Both the position numbers and the translations under genes were made by a program. From assembly GCA_944389125.1 (NCBI GenBank), contig CALXLF010000001.1:186001-250000 (forward strand): a stretch of DNA of 64,000 nucleotides, written 5' to 3'. Of this stretch, positions 47,291 through 58,350 are shown piece by piece; the stretch's first letter is position 1; every line of letters starts with the position of its first letter. Under the pieces are notes generated by a model that was not told where the DNA came from, made no database searches, and saw nothing but the letters and a program-made list of their open reading frames with translations. Origin of the DNA: an uncultured Clostridia bacterium (GTDB lineage Bacteria; Bacillota; Clostridia; TANB77; CAG-508).

Positions 47291-48094
47291 TTAGTGATTA
47301 AATATTAAAAGCGCAAAAATTAAAATTCCAAATAAAATTCTATATATTGCAAATCCTTTAAAACTTCCTTTTCGTAAATATTTTAAGAAAAATTTAATAA
47401 CAATTAATCCTAATATAAAACTTGCCAAAACACCAACTACAAAAGGAATGTTAAAAACAAAATCTTTTAAATCAACTAAAACAGCAGCTAAAGTAATTGG
47501 AGTTGCTAGCAAAAATGAAAACTTAGCTGCACTTTCTCTATCTACTTTTAATCCTCTTGCAACAGTCATTGTTATACCTGAACGTGAAACACCTGGAAAT
47601 GCTGCTGCAATAGCTTGCGAAATTCCAATCAATATTGATTGTTTAAGAGTAATATTCTCATAATTTACTTCTGAACCACTCTTTTTATCTACTATGTACA
47701 AAATTATACCCATTACAATTAAAGCAACTGCTATTAGTCCCATTTCTAATACGATATTATCTCCAACTATTTTAGAGGAAATTTTATCTAATACAAGACT
47801 TAAAATTCCAGCTGGAATTGTTGCAATAACTAAATACCAAAATATTTTTCCATCTAAAGAATCTTCTTTTTTTATAACTTTTTTATATCCACCTTTAAAA
47901 AGATTTATCCAATCTTTAAAGAAATATATAACAATTGCTAAAAGGGTTCCTAAATGTAATGCTACATCAAAACTATCTGGCACATTCCATCCAAAAATCC
48001 ATGGAAATACATTTAAATGTGCTGAACTTGAAATAGGCAAAAACTCTGTTAGTGCCTGAATTATACCTAATATTAATGCTTGTATTGTTGTCAT
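47291..48094 (-). CDS. uppP: Undecaprenyl-diphosphatase
   Basis: 267 residues. ALTEFLPISSSAHLNVFPWIFGW carries the E/P-I-S-S-S-A-H-L active-site motif; GVSRSGITMTVARGL near 180 is the second. Eight membrane helices. Recycles the C55 lipid carrier in peptidoglycan synthesis and gives bacitracin resistance. Confidence 0.96.
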   Translation of the reverse strand: MTTIQALILGIIQALTEFLPISSSAHLNVFPWIFGWNVPDSFDVALHLGTLLAIVIYFFKDWINLFKGGYKKVIKKEDSLDGKIFWYLVIATIPAGILSLVLDKISSKIVGDNIVLEMGLIAVALIVMGIILYIVDKKSGSEVNYENITLKQSILIGISQAIAAAFPGVSRSGITMTVARGLKVDRESAAKFSFLLATPITLAAVLVDLKDFVFNIPFVVGVLASFILGLIVIKFFLKYLRKGSFKGFAIYRILFGILIFALLIFNH

Positions 48095-48139
48095 AAAAAG
48101 TCTCCTTATATCATTTTTTATTTTTTATTTTTTAATATA

Positions 48140-49012
48140 TTAATCTAATTCCTTTAAAGCATGATATAAAGTCTCTTTAATAAACTCAGCTGATGTAACA
48201 GGAGCTACTTTTCCTGGTAATGATAAAGCCCAAATTAATTTTATATTTTTCTCTTTTGCAGCTTTTCTATCAACCCCTCCTGGATTTGAAGCTAAATCTA
48301 TAATAACAATGTCTTTCTTTAATAAATCTAATCTATCTTTATCTAAAATTTGGAAAGGTATTGTATTTATAATAATATCAAATTTTGATAAATTTTTATC
48401 TAAATCATTTAAGTGAATTGGTTCATATCCATATGCTTTAATCCAAGCTATATCTTCATTTTTTCTAGCTTCACAATAAACTTTTGCTCCAATTCCTGTA
48501 AGCATTTTTGATAAAACTTTTCCAATTCTACCAAATCCCATTATTAATACATTTCTTCCATGAACTGTTTTTTGAGTTTCTTCCATGGCAATTTGAATTG
48601 TTCCTTCTGCTGTTGAGATAGTATTTAAAACTGAAAACTCTTCTCTTTTTAATAAATCAATATATTCTATTGATTTTGAATCTAATATATTTCTAATAGG
48701 TTCTGTAATATTTCCTGCTATTAAAATTTTTCCTGATAAACAATCTATAAAATCTTCAATTGGTAATTTTATATTACTAAATGGCATTGAAAGATTTTTT
48801 CTATCACTTGATAATGGAATAGGTCCAACAACAGCTTTAGAATCTTTTACAGCCTCTTGCAATGTAGGGCACATTTCAACTCTGTCTAATTTTAATAACT
48901 CCTCAGAGTACTCTAAACCATAAGTATAAACTGTATACCCGTCTTCTATAAGCATTTCTACTAATTTTACGATTCTCAAATCTCCTCCAACTACTGAAAT
49001 TGCTTTTTTCAT
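48140..49012 (-). CDS. dpaA: Dipicolinate synthase subunit A
   Basis: 290 residues. GGDLRIVKLVEMLIEDGYTVYTYGL is the typical DpaA start, then MGFGRIGKVLSKMLTGIGAKVYCEARKNEDIAWI (Rossmann) and VIDLASNPGGVD. With subunit B (not in this window) it makes dipicolinic acid in the mother cell for the spore core. A sporulation marker. Starts after an AAAGGAG site. Confidence 0.93.
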   Translation of the reverse strand: MKKAISVVGGDLRIVKLVEMLIEDGYTVYTYGLEYSEELLKLDRVEMCPTLQEAVKDSKAVVGPIPLSSDRKNLSMPFSNIKLPIEDFIDCLSGKILIAGNITEPIRNILDSKSIEYIDLLKREEFSVLNTISTAEGTIQIAMEETQKTVHGRNVLIMGFGRIGKVLSKMLTGIGAKVYCEARKNEDIAWIKAYGYEPIHLNDLDKNLSKFDIIINTIPFQILDKDRLDLLKKDIVIIDLASNPGGVDRKAAKEKNIKLIWALSLPGKVAPVTSAEFIKETLYHALKELD

Positions 49013-49079
49013 AATTATAATCTCCTTTCAATTATAGAAATCTTTATTTCTATTTTAATCTTATGTATAAAAATTAATG

Positions 49080-50375
49080 TTATGTATTATTTTTCTGATC
49101 TTTTTCTTTATCATTTTCATCCAAGCTATCTTGTTCTTTTTCCTTTTCTAATAATTGTTTTAGTTTTTCTTTATTTATTATATTTGTAACTTTTTCAGAA
49201 ATTGTATTTTCATTTATTTTTTGAACTAATTCTGTTGTATCTTCTAAATGCTTTTGAGCTACAATTTCATCATTTATTTTTTTATTTTCAGTATCTTCTT
49301 TTTCATCTTTTTCTTTTATGTCATCCATTTTTACTGATACTGTAATATATTCTTTAATTCCATCAAAAGCTTTTTCTTTTTCTGCTTTTTTAAGTAATGT
49401 AGAATCTATTTCAATTGCTTTATTTACAAATGTAATTGCCTTTTCTTTTAATCCTTTAATTGCATATATTTTTGCTAATTGATAATATGACATTGCTTCT
49501 AAATCTTCGTCATATATACTCTTTTCAAAATACTTTTCTGCAGCATCTAAATCTTTTTCTATGAAACATATCTGTCCTAAATTATAATATGCTCCATATA
49601 ATCTATGGTTAAGTTCAGCAGCCTTTTCATACATTTCTTTTGCTGCTGAAAAATCATTTAATCTTGTAAATACGATTCCTAAATTATAATATAAATCAAA
49701 ATCAGCTGAATGATATTTTAATGCATCTTGATAAACATTTGCAGCTTCTTTAAATCTTTCTTGTTCACAAAGAATATCACCTAATAATTTAGTTGCTTCA
49801 TAGCAATCTGGTTTTGATTTAAGTAAGTTTTGAAGCATCTCAATTGATTCATCTTTTTTACCTAACTCTTTTAATAAATTGGCAATTTTAAAATATGAAT
49901 CATAATCATTTCCTTTAATATCCAAAGCCATGACATATTCATCAATTGCTTTTCTCATACCGCCTTCTTTTTCATAAATTTCTGCTAAAAGTTTATGTCC
50001 TTCATAGCCATCTGGATATTTTGAAACAAATTTTACAAGAATATTTTTAGCTTTTTTAGTATCACCTATACTCATATATACTTTTGCCAAAAACTTTACA
50101 ATAAATTCTGAAAAGAATATTCCCTTTACCTCCAAAAGTATAATTACCATTGGTAACACTATACTAAATAAATATCTTATAAATTTAAAAAAGAAGTTTG
50201 CAGAGACTCTTAAGCTTATTTCAAAAAAGCATATAGCTATTCCTATTGCTTGAAATACTAATATTATTATGTAATTAGAATCATTTCGTCTGATTATTTT
50301 TGAAAACATAAACATAAATAATGCAAACGAAACTAATAAAAATAATACTTCTTCTAGCACTTTTTCGTCCCCCAA
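49080..50375 (-). CDS. Membrane-anchored tetratricopeptide repeat protein
   Basis: 431 residues. Two or three hydrophobic N-terminal helices (LFLLVSFALFMFMF, IIILVFQAIGIAICFFEIS, FIRYLFSIVLPMVIILLEVK) are followed by about eight TPR units between residues 95 and 345 (for example FDLYYNLGIVFTRLNDFSAAKEMYEKAAELN). The tail is charged and disordered. Probably a protein-protein scaffold at the membrane. Partners unknown. Confidence 0.85.
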   Translation of the reverse strand: MGDEKVLEEVLFLLVSFALFMFMFSKIIRRNDSNYIIILVFQAIGIAICFFEISLRVSANFFFKFIRYLFSIVLPMVIILLEVKGIFFSEFIVKFLAKVYMSIGDTKKAKNILVKFVSKYPDGYEGHKLLAEIYEKEGGMRKAIDEYVMALDIKGNDYDSYFKIANLLKELGKKDESIEMLQNLLKSKPDCYEATKLLGDILCEQERFKEAANVYQDALKYHSADFDLYYNLGIVFTRLNDFSAAKEMYEKAAELNHRLYGAYYNLGQICFIEKDLDAAEKYFEKSIYDEDLEAMSYYQLAKIYAIKGLKEKAITFVNKAIEIDSTLLKKAEKEKAFDGIKEYITVSVKMDDIKEKDEKEDTENKKINDEIVAQKHLEDTTELVQKINENTISEKVTNIINKEKLKQLLEKEKEQDSLDENDKEKDQKNNT

Positions 50376-50451
50376 TTCAACATCCCAAATTCGACGTTAA
50401 TTATATCATAACAATAAAATAATCACAACCCTATTAATTTAAATTTTTATA

Positions 50452-52435
50452 TTATTTTGTTCTATAATCTTTATTATTTCTAGCAATCTGAAAGCTCTCA
50501 TTTATTGTTGGTACACAAGCTTCTGGACTTTCAGTTAATAATTCTCCTTTAAAATAGAAATCTGCAACTTGCTGTATAAAATAATCCATATTTGGATTTA
50601 AATTTCTATTAAAAATTTCTGTATGATTTACTCCTTTTAAAATTATTCCTGAAATTTTACATCCGTTTTTTTGGCAATATTCAATACTATTTCTATATCT
50701 TTCATTCATTGTTTGTCCTAGTAATTCTCTTTGTTTTTTTCCAACTTCTTTTGGTGTTGTAATATTTCTAAAAGACATATCATGCATTGGTTCCGCTATC
50801 TGTGTAGAACTTGTTATTTTATCTCCATTTATATCATAACTTCCTGGTTCACGTTCTTCATTTTCTGCTACATAATATCCAAATGTAATTTCTTTATATG
50901 CTTCCATATCAAATTTTTTTCCAAAAAGCTCTTCATAATTTTTTATTCCGTAATGGATATTCAAGTTCTTCTGAAGGTATTGGAACAGTTCCAGCTGCTC
51001 CACCAATTAAACAGCTATCTATAATTTCAGGATAAATTAATGCAAATCTTTGAGCAAAAACTCCTGATGCTGAATATCCATTTAAAAATATTTTATCAGC
51101 TACTTTTTTTCCATATTCTTGTTCTACTTTTTCTTTTGCTTCTTTAATACACTCCATAAATTTTGATGCCATATTATCATCTTTTACTGCCTCTAAAGAT
51201 AGCATTTGTTCATCATTTTCTCCAATAATATCTGGTGTAATTGGTAAAACAATTGGAGCATCTGTAACAATTTCCATTATTAAATTTTCAATTGAATTTC
51301 CATTATATAAAGCTTCTAATACATTTTCATCATATGCTTTTTTACTTTTTCCTCCAGAATTATAGCTTTCCACCATAAGTCTACAGTTTTCCTTAATTTT
51401 TTCTGGTAAAGCCATTAAATAATATAATTCATCTTTACTTTTATAACAATATAAAGTTAATTTCTTACCTTCATGATTAACCAATTCTTTTATTTTACCA
51501 GTTGGTATTTCTACAGAATCAGGAATTTGATTTGCCTTTTCTACACAATCACTTATCAAAAATCTCCTCTGCAAAGAATTTTCCCTATCAATTTCCATTT
51601 CAAAATCATTATTTGCTTTTTCAAATTCATCACTTTTAACATGTTCAATAAATTGAGCTATTCTTTCTCTTCTCTCATTTTTTCCATATCTCATAAATTT
51701 AGTTGAATATATTTGTGCTAATACATATCTTGAATTAAGCACTCTATTTCCTTTTCTATGATTTAAAGCAAATGCATTTCTACTTCTTGATATAAAAGTT
51801 GTCATTTGTCTTTTATTTATATCTTTTTTCAAAACATCTAAATCAAAACCATATTTTTGTCTTTTTTCTTCAGGCATGCTTAAAAGAAATTCATCTAACA
51901 TTCTTTCCATACACTGTGGTGCTACTTCACCTAAAATCTTTCTAGTAGTTGTATCTCCATTATCTATATCTAATGTATGTGTAAGTTCATGAACTAAATT
52001 ATATACATCTCTTAAATCTCCTTTTATTGCTACAAAAACTCTAACAGGTCTATTATTTGGATTACTTACATTTGAATCTTCTTTTCCATCAAATTGTCTA
52101 AATTCTAAATATGCATCTTTAGATTTACTTTCAAGTATCTCATTAATTTTACTTAAAATATCAGGATTTATACTTTCAAAGAAATCTTTTGCAATCTCTA
52201 AAGTATTTTCAGAAGAAACTTTAGTTTTTAATGGATATTCATATATATTTTGGAAGCTATCATATGTTCTTATTTTATCCATTAAATCACGAGATATTGA
52301 TTTTTCAAATTCACTTGATAAATCTAAATCATCTATTGACTCAACTTTTTGTGCATATACATCCACATTTGTATTAGACTCTTGAGTTTTTTCTTTTTTT
52401 CTTGAAAATTTACCAAATATATCTTTAAGGCCCAT
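50452..52435 (-). CDS. Putative HExxH zinc peptidase fused to an alpha/beta hydrolase, +1 shift site
   Basis: 660 residues after correction. Residues about 60-290 include VYNLVHELTHTLDIDNGDTT, a zincin HExxH motif with a later MPEEKRQKYGF region. The second half is an esterase-like hydrolase with FLNGYSASGVFAQRFALIYP (G-Y-S-A-S-G nucleophile) and GVNHTEIFNRNL for the His. At 50948-50950 frame zero reads PLRNKKL and stops. Skipping one base gives SEELEYPLGIKNYEELFGKKFDMEAYKEI and runs to TAA at 50452-50454. The combination is unfamiliar to me. Confidence 0.65.
50948..50950 (-). other. In-frame CGG, +1 shift site in the peptidase/hydrolase
   Basis: TTA CGG AAT; CGGA as glycine yields YPLGIKNYEELFGKK and a further 155 codons of open frame. 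Confidence 0.75.
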
Positions 52436-52538
52436 ATTTTTGTACCTCCATATTTTTTAGTATACTATATTTTAATTTTTTTGTCTATAAAGTTATCGTC
52501 TATATTTTGCTCTAATTAGTATATAAAAAAATAAATTT

Positions 52539-52573
52539 AAAAAAGCAGAAAAACCATATTAAAGTTTTTCTGC
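52539..52573 (-). terminator. Terminator after the lysozyme gene
   Basis: GCAGAAAAAC and GTTTTTCTGC, preceded by GGGG and followed by TTTTTT on the minus strand. Confidence 0.8.
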
Positions 52574-52594
52574 CCCCTTTTATTTTATTAAAAT

Positions 52595-54406
52595 CTAAAC
52601 TGCACTTCTTCCTTCATTCCTTCCAAAATTCATATAATGTTCTAATGCTTTTGAAAAATTAGGTCCAAATGTCTCTTGCAAATCTGAATAATTATTTATA
52701 TATGCTCTTACATCAAATGTAGAACTTGCTTGTCTTCCTTCATTTATTCCATTTTGTATAAAATGATTATATGCTGCTTTATAATCTGTTCCAAATGCTT
52801 TCTTTAAATCATCATATTTATTTAAATAATATACTGGATCAAATACTGGACTAGCACTTCTTCCCTCTTTTATTCCGAAATTTAACCAATGTGATTTTAA
52901 TTCTGATTCATTATATCCAAAAGCAGCTTTTAAATCAGAATATCTATCTGCATAGAATTTCGCGTCAAATAAATAATTTGTTATATTTATTGGAGAATCA
53001 TTTATTGGACTACCCCCATCTGCTAATGCATAATATTTTAAATATGCTGTTCCTAATTGTTTTTTTGTATAACTGATTTGTGAATTATAATATGACATTA
53101 CATTAAATTCACTACTTCCTCGTCTACCTTCATTTATTCCATTTTCTACAAAATGTACTAAAGAATATGAATTACTAGAATAAAAAGCTTTTTTTACATC
53201 TGAATTATTAGATATATAATAATTTACATCAAAATATTTGCTTCCTTGTCTTCCTTCATTTATTCCATTTTGTATAAAGTGATTATATGCTGCTTTATAA
53301 TCTGTTCCAAATGCTTTCTTTAAATCATCATATTTATTTAAATAGTATACTGGATCAAATACTGGACTTGCGCTTCTTCCTTCTTTTATACCGAAATTTA
53401 ACCAATGTGATTTTAATTCTGATTCATTATATCCAAAAGCAGTTTTTAAATCAGAATTTTTATCTGCATAATATGTGCTATCGAATAAATAATCTGTTAT
53501 ATCTATATTATGAAGTCTCATATAATATGTATAATCTATATCAATATCAACATTTCCACTAATTCCAGGAACTGAACCTGTACTTGTATATTGCCATACA
53601 TTATATGAGCCTGTATATGATGGTTTACTTACTCCATAATGAGCAACCCAAATATCATTATTAGAACGAACTTCAGAATCCCAAATAGTACTTAAAGGAT
53701 TTGAGCTACCATACAACATAGGAGTATAGCCTTGTGATTTAATATAATTCAAAAATACTTTTGCATTTGCATTAAGTTGTTCATTAGATAGTCCATTTGT
53801 TCTGTATGGATTACCAGAATTTGAATCATATCTATCACCAAAATACTCATAATCATAAGCTACAGGATATTTTATATCATAATCTTTTATCAAATTAACA
53901 ACAAAAGCTGCTTCTTGCAAGGCTTCTTCTTCATTTATTGCAGCTGAAAAGAAGTAAATTCCAACATAGATTTCATTATCAAGAGCACCTTTTATATTAT
54001 CTTTAAATTTAGAATCTTCAACCAAATTTCCTTCTGTACCATATCCTCTAAATCCACATCTAATAAATACAAATTTAACTCCTGAATCTTTTACTTTTTT
54101 CCAATCAATATTATTTTGAAAATTTGAAACATCAATTCCAATTGCTGTATCTCCTGAAGTTTCATATTTAGATATTATACTAGAAATATCTGCATTATTA
54201 TTAGCAGCCATTAAAGAAGGTTGCATTTGTTTCACATATAAAGGATCTTCATTTATATTTGTTTCATCTTCTAAATAAGTTTTTGGCATCTCAGTTGTAA
54301 TACCATCAAAAGTAATAGTATCTCCTTCTGATAATGCAAAACTTTTTACTGTTAATGCAATCATCAAAATTAAAAATATTAGCAAAATTCTCTTATGTAA
54401 TTTCAT
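52595..54406 (-). CDS. Secreted GH25 lysozyme with C-terminal repeats
   Basis: 603 residues from the ATG at 54404-54406 (AGGAGG nine bases before), starting MKLHKRILLIFLILMIALTVKS, a signal peptide. The GH25 catalytic domain covers about 85-310: GIDVSNFQNNIDWKKVKDSGVKFVFIRCGFRG, YPVAYDYEYFGDRY and VWQYTSTGSVPGISGNVDIDIDYTYY. After it come about eight units of 35-45 residues around FDPVYYLNKYDDLKKAFG...HFIQNGINEGRQG (from about residue 320), probably wall-binding. Cleaves muramyl glycosidic bonds. Confidence 0.92.
   Translation of the reverse strand: MKLHKRILLIFLILMIALTVKSFALSEGDTITFDGITTEMPKTYLEDETNINEDPLYVKQMQPSLMAANNNADISSIISKYETSGDTAIGIDVSNFQNNIDWKKVKDSGVKFVFIRCGFRGYGTEGNLVEDSKFKDNIKGALDNEIYVGIYFFSAAINEEEALQEAAFVVNLIKDYDIKYPVAYDYEYFGDRYDSNSGNPYRTNGLSNEQLNANAKVFLNYIKSQGYTPMLYGSSNPLSTIWDSEVRSNNDIWVAHYGVSKPSYTGSYNVWQYTSTGSVPGISGNVDIDIDYTYYMRLHNIDITDYLFDSTYYADKNSDLKTAFGYNESELKSHWLNFGIKEGRSASPVFDPVYYLNKYDDLKKAFGTDYKAAYNHFIQNGINEGRQGSKYFDVNYYISNNSDVKKAFYSSNSYSLVHFVENGINEGRRGSSEFNVMSYYNSQISYTKKQLGTAYLKYYALADGGSPINDSPINITNYLFDAKFYADRYSDLKAAFGYNESELKSHWLNFGIKEGRSASPVFDPVYYLNKYDDLKKAFGTDYKAAYNHFIQNGINEGRQASSTFDVRAYINNYSDLQETFGPNFSKALEHYMNFGRNEGRSAV
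52731..52955. repeat. Direct repeat, copy A, in the lysozyme gene
   Basis: This 225-base stretch is nearly identical to 53247-53471 (offset 516). It encodes the same pair of C-terminal units, ESELKSHWLNFGIKEGRSAS and the following FDPVYYLNKYDDLKKAFG. Confidence 0.8.
53247..53471. repeat. Direct repeat, copy B, in the lysozyme gene
   Basis: Near-identical to 52731-52955; a recent internal duplication or gene conversion. Confidence 0.8.
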
Positions 54407-54529
54407 AAAAGACATCCTCCTTTCAAATTTTATAATATGTCTTTTAACTAAATCGAATTTTATCATAATAGAAATTCTTTGTAAATCCTAATTTATGGAA
54501 TATCAAAAATTCTACCAAAAGTTTACTTC

Positions 54530-57500
54530 TTATATTTGAACTTTTATTTCTTTATTTAGATATAATGAATATAAATATATTTCTGAAACTGGTTTATTTA
54601 CAGCTTCTTCTACTGCTTTTTTATATAATTCTAATTGAACCTTATATTTTTTTATTAAATTTTCTTCTTCACCTAATTTTAAATAATCAGTTTTATAATC
54701 AACTAAAATTATCTTCTCATTTTTATCTTCAAAAAATAAATCAACAATACCTTGAACTAAAATTTCTTCATCTTGAGCATCTTCTATAAATTCTTTAGCT
54801 TTTACTTTCATATAAAAAGGTTTTTCTTTATAGACTTTTTTTGCTTCTTTTATTTTTTGAGCAAAATCTGAATTTAAAAATTTATATATTTTTTCAATAT
54901 CTATCTTTTTTGCCTCTTCTTCTGTTATAAAATTTCTTGCCACTAATTCTTGAACAAAATCAATAAGTTCATCTTTTGTTTTTATTTTATTAAAATCAAT
55001 TTTTTGTAATATTAAATGAGTTAAAGTTCCAATTTTTGCTGCATCAATTTTTACTTCTTGTAAAAATTTAGGAACTACATTAGATAAGCCTATCTTATCT
55101 TGAGATATAAATTGATTTCCAACTTCACTTTCTAAAGCTTGTTCATATTCATTTAATTGAGATATATCATCAGATTCTTCTCTATTTTTTATTCTTTTCA
55201 TCTCACTTACAGTGCTTTTTATCGGTAAAGTAGTCTTAAATAAATATTTGTATTTCCAATTAAGTTTATCTTCTAATTTATCAAACTGGTTATATTCTGA
55301 AAAATCTAAAATATTTTCTTCAGTTATATCTTCTTCTTTTTCTGTTATAAAATCTTTAGCATCCACAATATTAAATTTAAAAGTTTGCTCATCTTCTAAA
55401 ATTTGATTTTTAAGATATGTTAATTCAATCCAATCTAAATAAGAAGAATATTTTTTTAATAAAATTGGATTTATTTTATTATTTTTTATATAAACTTCTA
55501 ATTCCTCTTTCTTTTTATCAAGAGCTTTTTGTTCATCTTTTTTTACAGCTGTAATTATAAGTTTTTCTTTTGCTCTTGTTAAAGCAACATATAAAACTCT
55601 CATTTCTTCTGAAATATTTTCTTCTTTTAATTTTACTTTAATTGCTTGTTTTGCTGCTGTTGAATACTCTATTCTTCTTTCATAATTTATATATTCTGGA
55701 CCAATTCCAATATCTTTGTGAAATAATATATCTCCTTTTAAATCTTCTAAATTTATTTTTTTATTACTATTACACAAAAATACAATTGGAAATTCTAATC
55801 CTTTACTTTTATGTATACTCATTATTCTAACAACATTTTCATTTTCACCAATAATTTTAGCAGAACTTAAATCTGAACTACCAACTTTTAATTTTTCTAT
55901 AAATCTTATAAAATTAAATAATCCTTTAAAACTAGTTTTCTCATAATCTTTTGCTCTTTCAAATAACATTTTAAGATTTGCTTGTCTTAATGCTCCATTT
56001 GGCATTAAAGATGCATAATTATAAAATCCTGTTTCAACATAAATTTTCCAGATTAATTCTGAAAGTGGTAAATACTCGCTTTGTTTTCTCCACTCTTCTA
56101 TTTTCATCTTAAAATTATTTAATTTTTCTTTTAAAGCTTCATTTTCTAATTTTACTAAAGCATCTTCAATACTTTGCCAAAATTTTTCTTCTCTATTTAC
56201 TAATCTTATAGTAATTATTTCATTATCAGAAAACCTAAATAACATACTTCTTAAAACAGCTACTAAAGGAATATCATCTAATGGATTATCCAAAACTTTT
56301 AGTAAATTCATAATAGTACTAATTTCTATTGTTTCTAAATATTCTGCTCCTCCATCAGTAAATACAGGTATCTTATTTTTTATTAGTTCTCTTTCATAAA
56401 TATCAGCTAGTTTTGTTGAACGTAATAAAATTACAATATCTTTATATTTAATAGGTCTTTTTCCTTCTTTTTTATCTGTAATCAATATTTTATTATTTAT
56501 CATTTCATTAATTTTTTTAGCAACAAATTTACTTTCAATCTCTTCTTTTGCCATTTGATTAATTTCAAAATCTACATTTTCTTGTTCCAAATCACTATCA
56601 TCTAAATCAAAATCATCTTTATCATTAATATTTTTTGTATCAATTACATAAACTTCAGATTCTTGAATATCTTGAGAATCTTCAAAATCTGCTCCTAAAT
56701 TTAAAAATTCATTTTTATCATATTCAATATCACCTAAATCTTTGCTCATAATGCTTTCAAAAACATTATTATTTAAATCTAAAATATTTTTTCTACTTCT
56801 AAAATTTTTAAAAAGTTGAATTTTTAAACCTTTATCATTACCATCTAAACTATAATTTTCATATTTCTCTAAAAATAACTCTGGACATGCTTTTCTAAAT
56901 TTATATATACTTTGTTTTACATCACCAACCATAAAAAGATTTTTTCCATTTGAAACAGATGTTAAAATTTCCTCTTGAATTCTATTACTATCCTGATATT
57001 CATCAATTGCAATTTCTACAAATTTCTCTGTATATTTTTTTGCTGTTTCTGTTTTTACTAAATTACCATTTTCATCCTTTTTTACTAGAATTTTTAAAGC
57101 ATAATGTTCTATATCATTAAAATCAATAATATTTTTTTCTCTTTTTTGAGATTTATAAGCTTCTCCAAATTCTAAAACTAAATCTCTAAGAAAACACATA
57201 ATTTCATACATCTCAAAGATATCATTATATGCATCTTCTGAATTATATAACAATATATTTTTAGCAAGATCATTTATTTTTTTCTTTACATTTGTTCTTA
57301 CATTTTTAGCTTCTTCTTTTAATGATAAATCAACTTTTTTATCAGTTGGATATCTATCAAAATTAAAATTTGAATAATATTCAAAACTATCATTCCAAGA
57401 TGTATCTATAGCTTTTTCAAACCCTCTTAAATTTTCAATATCAGAATTTATAACATCTGTAAATTTATCAAGCTCTATAAATTTAACCATTTTATTTTGA

Positions 57501-58196
57501 ACAATTTTTAAAGATTTTTCTCCATCCAAAATTTCTTGTTTAAGTTCATCTAATAAAATTTTTCCCCATATAGATTTTCCAAAATCGTCAAATTCCTTTT
57601 TTTCTGGATTAAACATTTCAACTTTTTCCTTAATCCACTCTTCTGGGAATACAGAACTTCCGAGAAAATTCAAAAAGTTTAAGAACTAAATTTTTTAAAT
57701 CTTCATCTCCTCTATATCCTGTATAAATATCTGTTAATTTCAAAAAATTTTTATCTTCTGATTCATATTTTGATTCAAATAAGTCATCTAATACTTCTTG
57801 TTTTAATAAAACAATTTCTTCTTCTGATGCAATTCTGAAATTTGGAGAAATATCAATTTCAAAAAAATTATTTTTTATAACGTCTAAACAAAATGAATGA
57901 ATAGTACATATATTAGATTTTCCTAATAAATTTATTTGTCTTTGTAGATTAATATTATCAGGATCCTCATCTAGCTTTTTATATATTGCCTCAAGTACTC
58001 TTTCTCTCATTTCAGATGCTGCAGCATTTGTAAATGTTACAACTAATAATTTATCTATATCTACTCCATCTAATATAATTTTTTGAATTATTCTCTCAAC
58101 AAGTACTGCTGTTTTTCCACTACCAGCAGCTGCTGCAACTAATATATTAGTTCCTTTTTTATATATTGCATCTTTTTGGTCATCTGTAAAATTCAT
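54530..58196 (-). CDS. addA: ATP-dependent helicase/nuclease subunit A, +1 shift site
   Basis: UvrD-type helicase with a C-terminal RecB-like nuclease for double-strand break repair. Walker A AAAAGSGKTAVLVERI is at residues 22-37. After codon 178 (FEFS) comes CGG at 57660-57662; frame zero ends KFCIPRRVD. One base skipped gives GSSVFPEEWIKEKVEMFNPE and the rest: EIAIDEYQDSNRIQEEIL, MVGDVKQSIYKFRKACPELF, MSIHKSKGLEFPIVFL, VALTRAKEKLIIT and the nuclease LVDYKTDYLKLGEE. 1221 residues, 3n+1. addB is not in the window. Confidence 0.93.
57660..57662 (-). other. In-frame CGG, +1 shift site in addA
   Basis: TCT CGG AAG; CGGA as glycine gives FSGSSVFPEEWIKE, the normal AddA linker. Confidence 0.78.
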
Positions 58197-58304
58197 ATTT
58201 AAAACTCCAAACTTAAAATTTCTATAGCAAGATTATAAAACATCAGTTCGTGAATGTCAAGGATTTTTTTATTTGCTAAAAAGTTTTAGCCATCTAAAGT
58301 AAAC

Positions 58305-58337
58305 ATCCCCCGCATGCAAAAGGATGCAAGCGGGGGC
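58305..58337. terminator. Very G+C-rich hairpin
   Basis: CCCCCGCATGC and its complement give a strong stem, far more G+C-rich than its surroundings. T runs lie on the plus-strand side (CAACTTTTTTT), though no plus-strand gene precedes it. It probably ends the 58351-59385 transcript but the orientation is odd. Confidence 0.5.
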
Positions 58338-58350
58338 AACTTTTTTTATT

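Noticed and set aside
50376-50398. Spo0A box before the TPR gene
   Set aside because: TTCGACG matches only six of seven bases and is single, so it is not strong enough to report.
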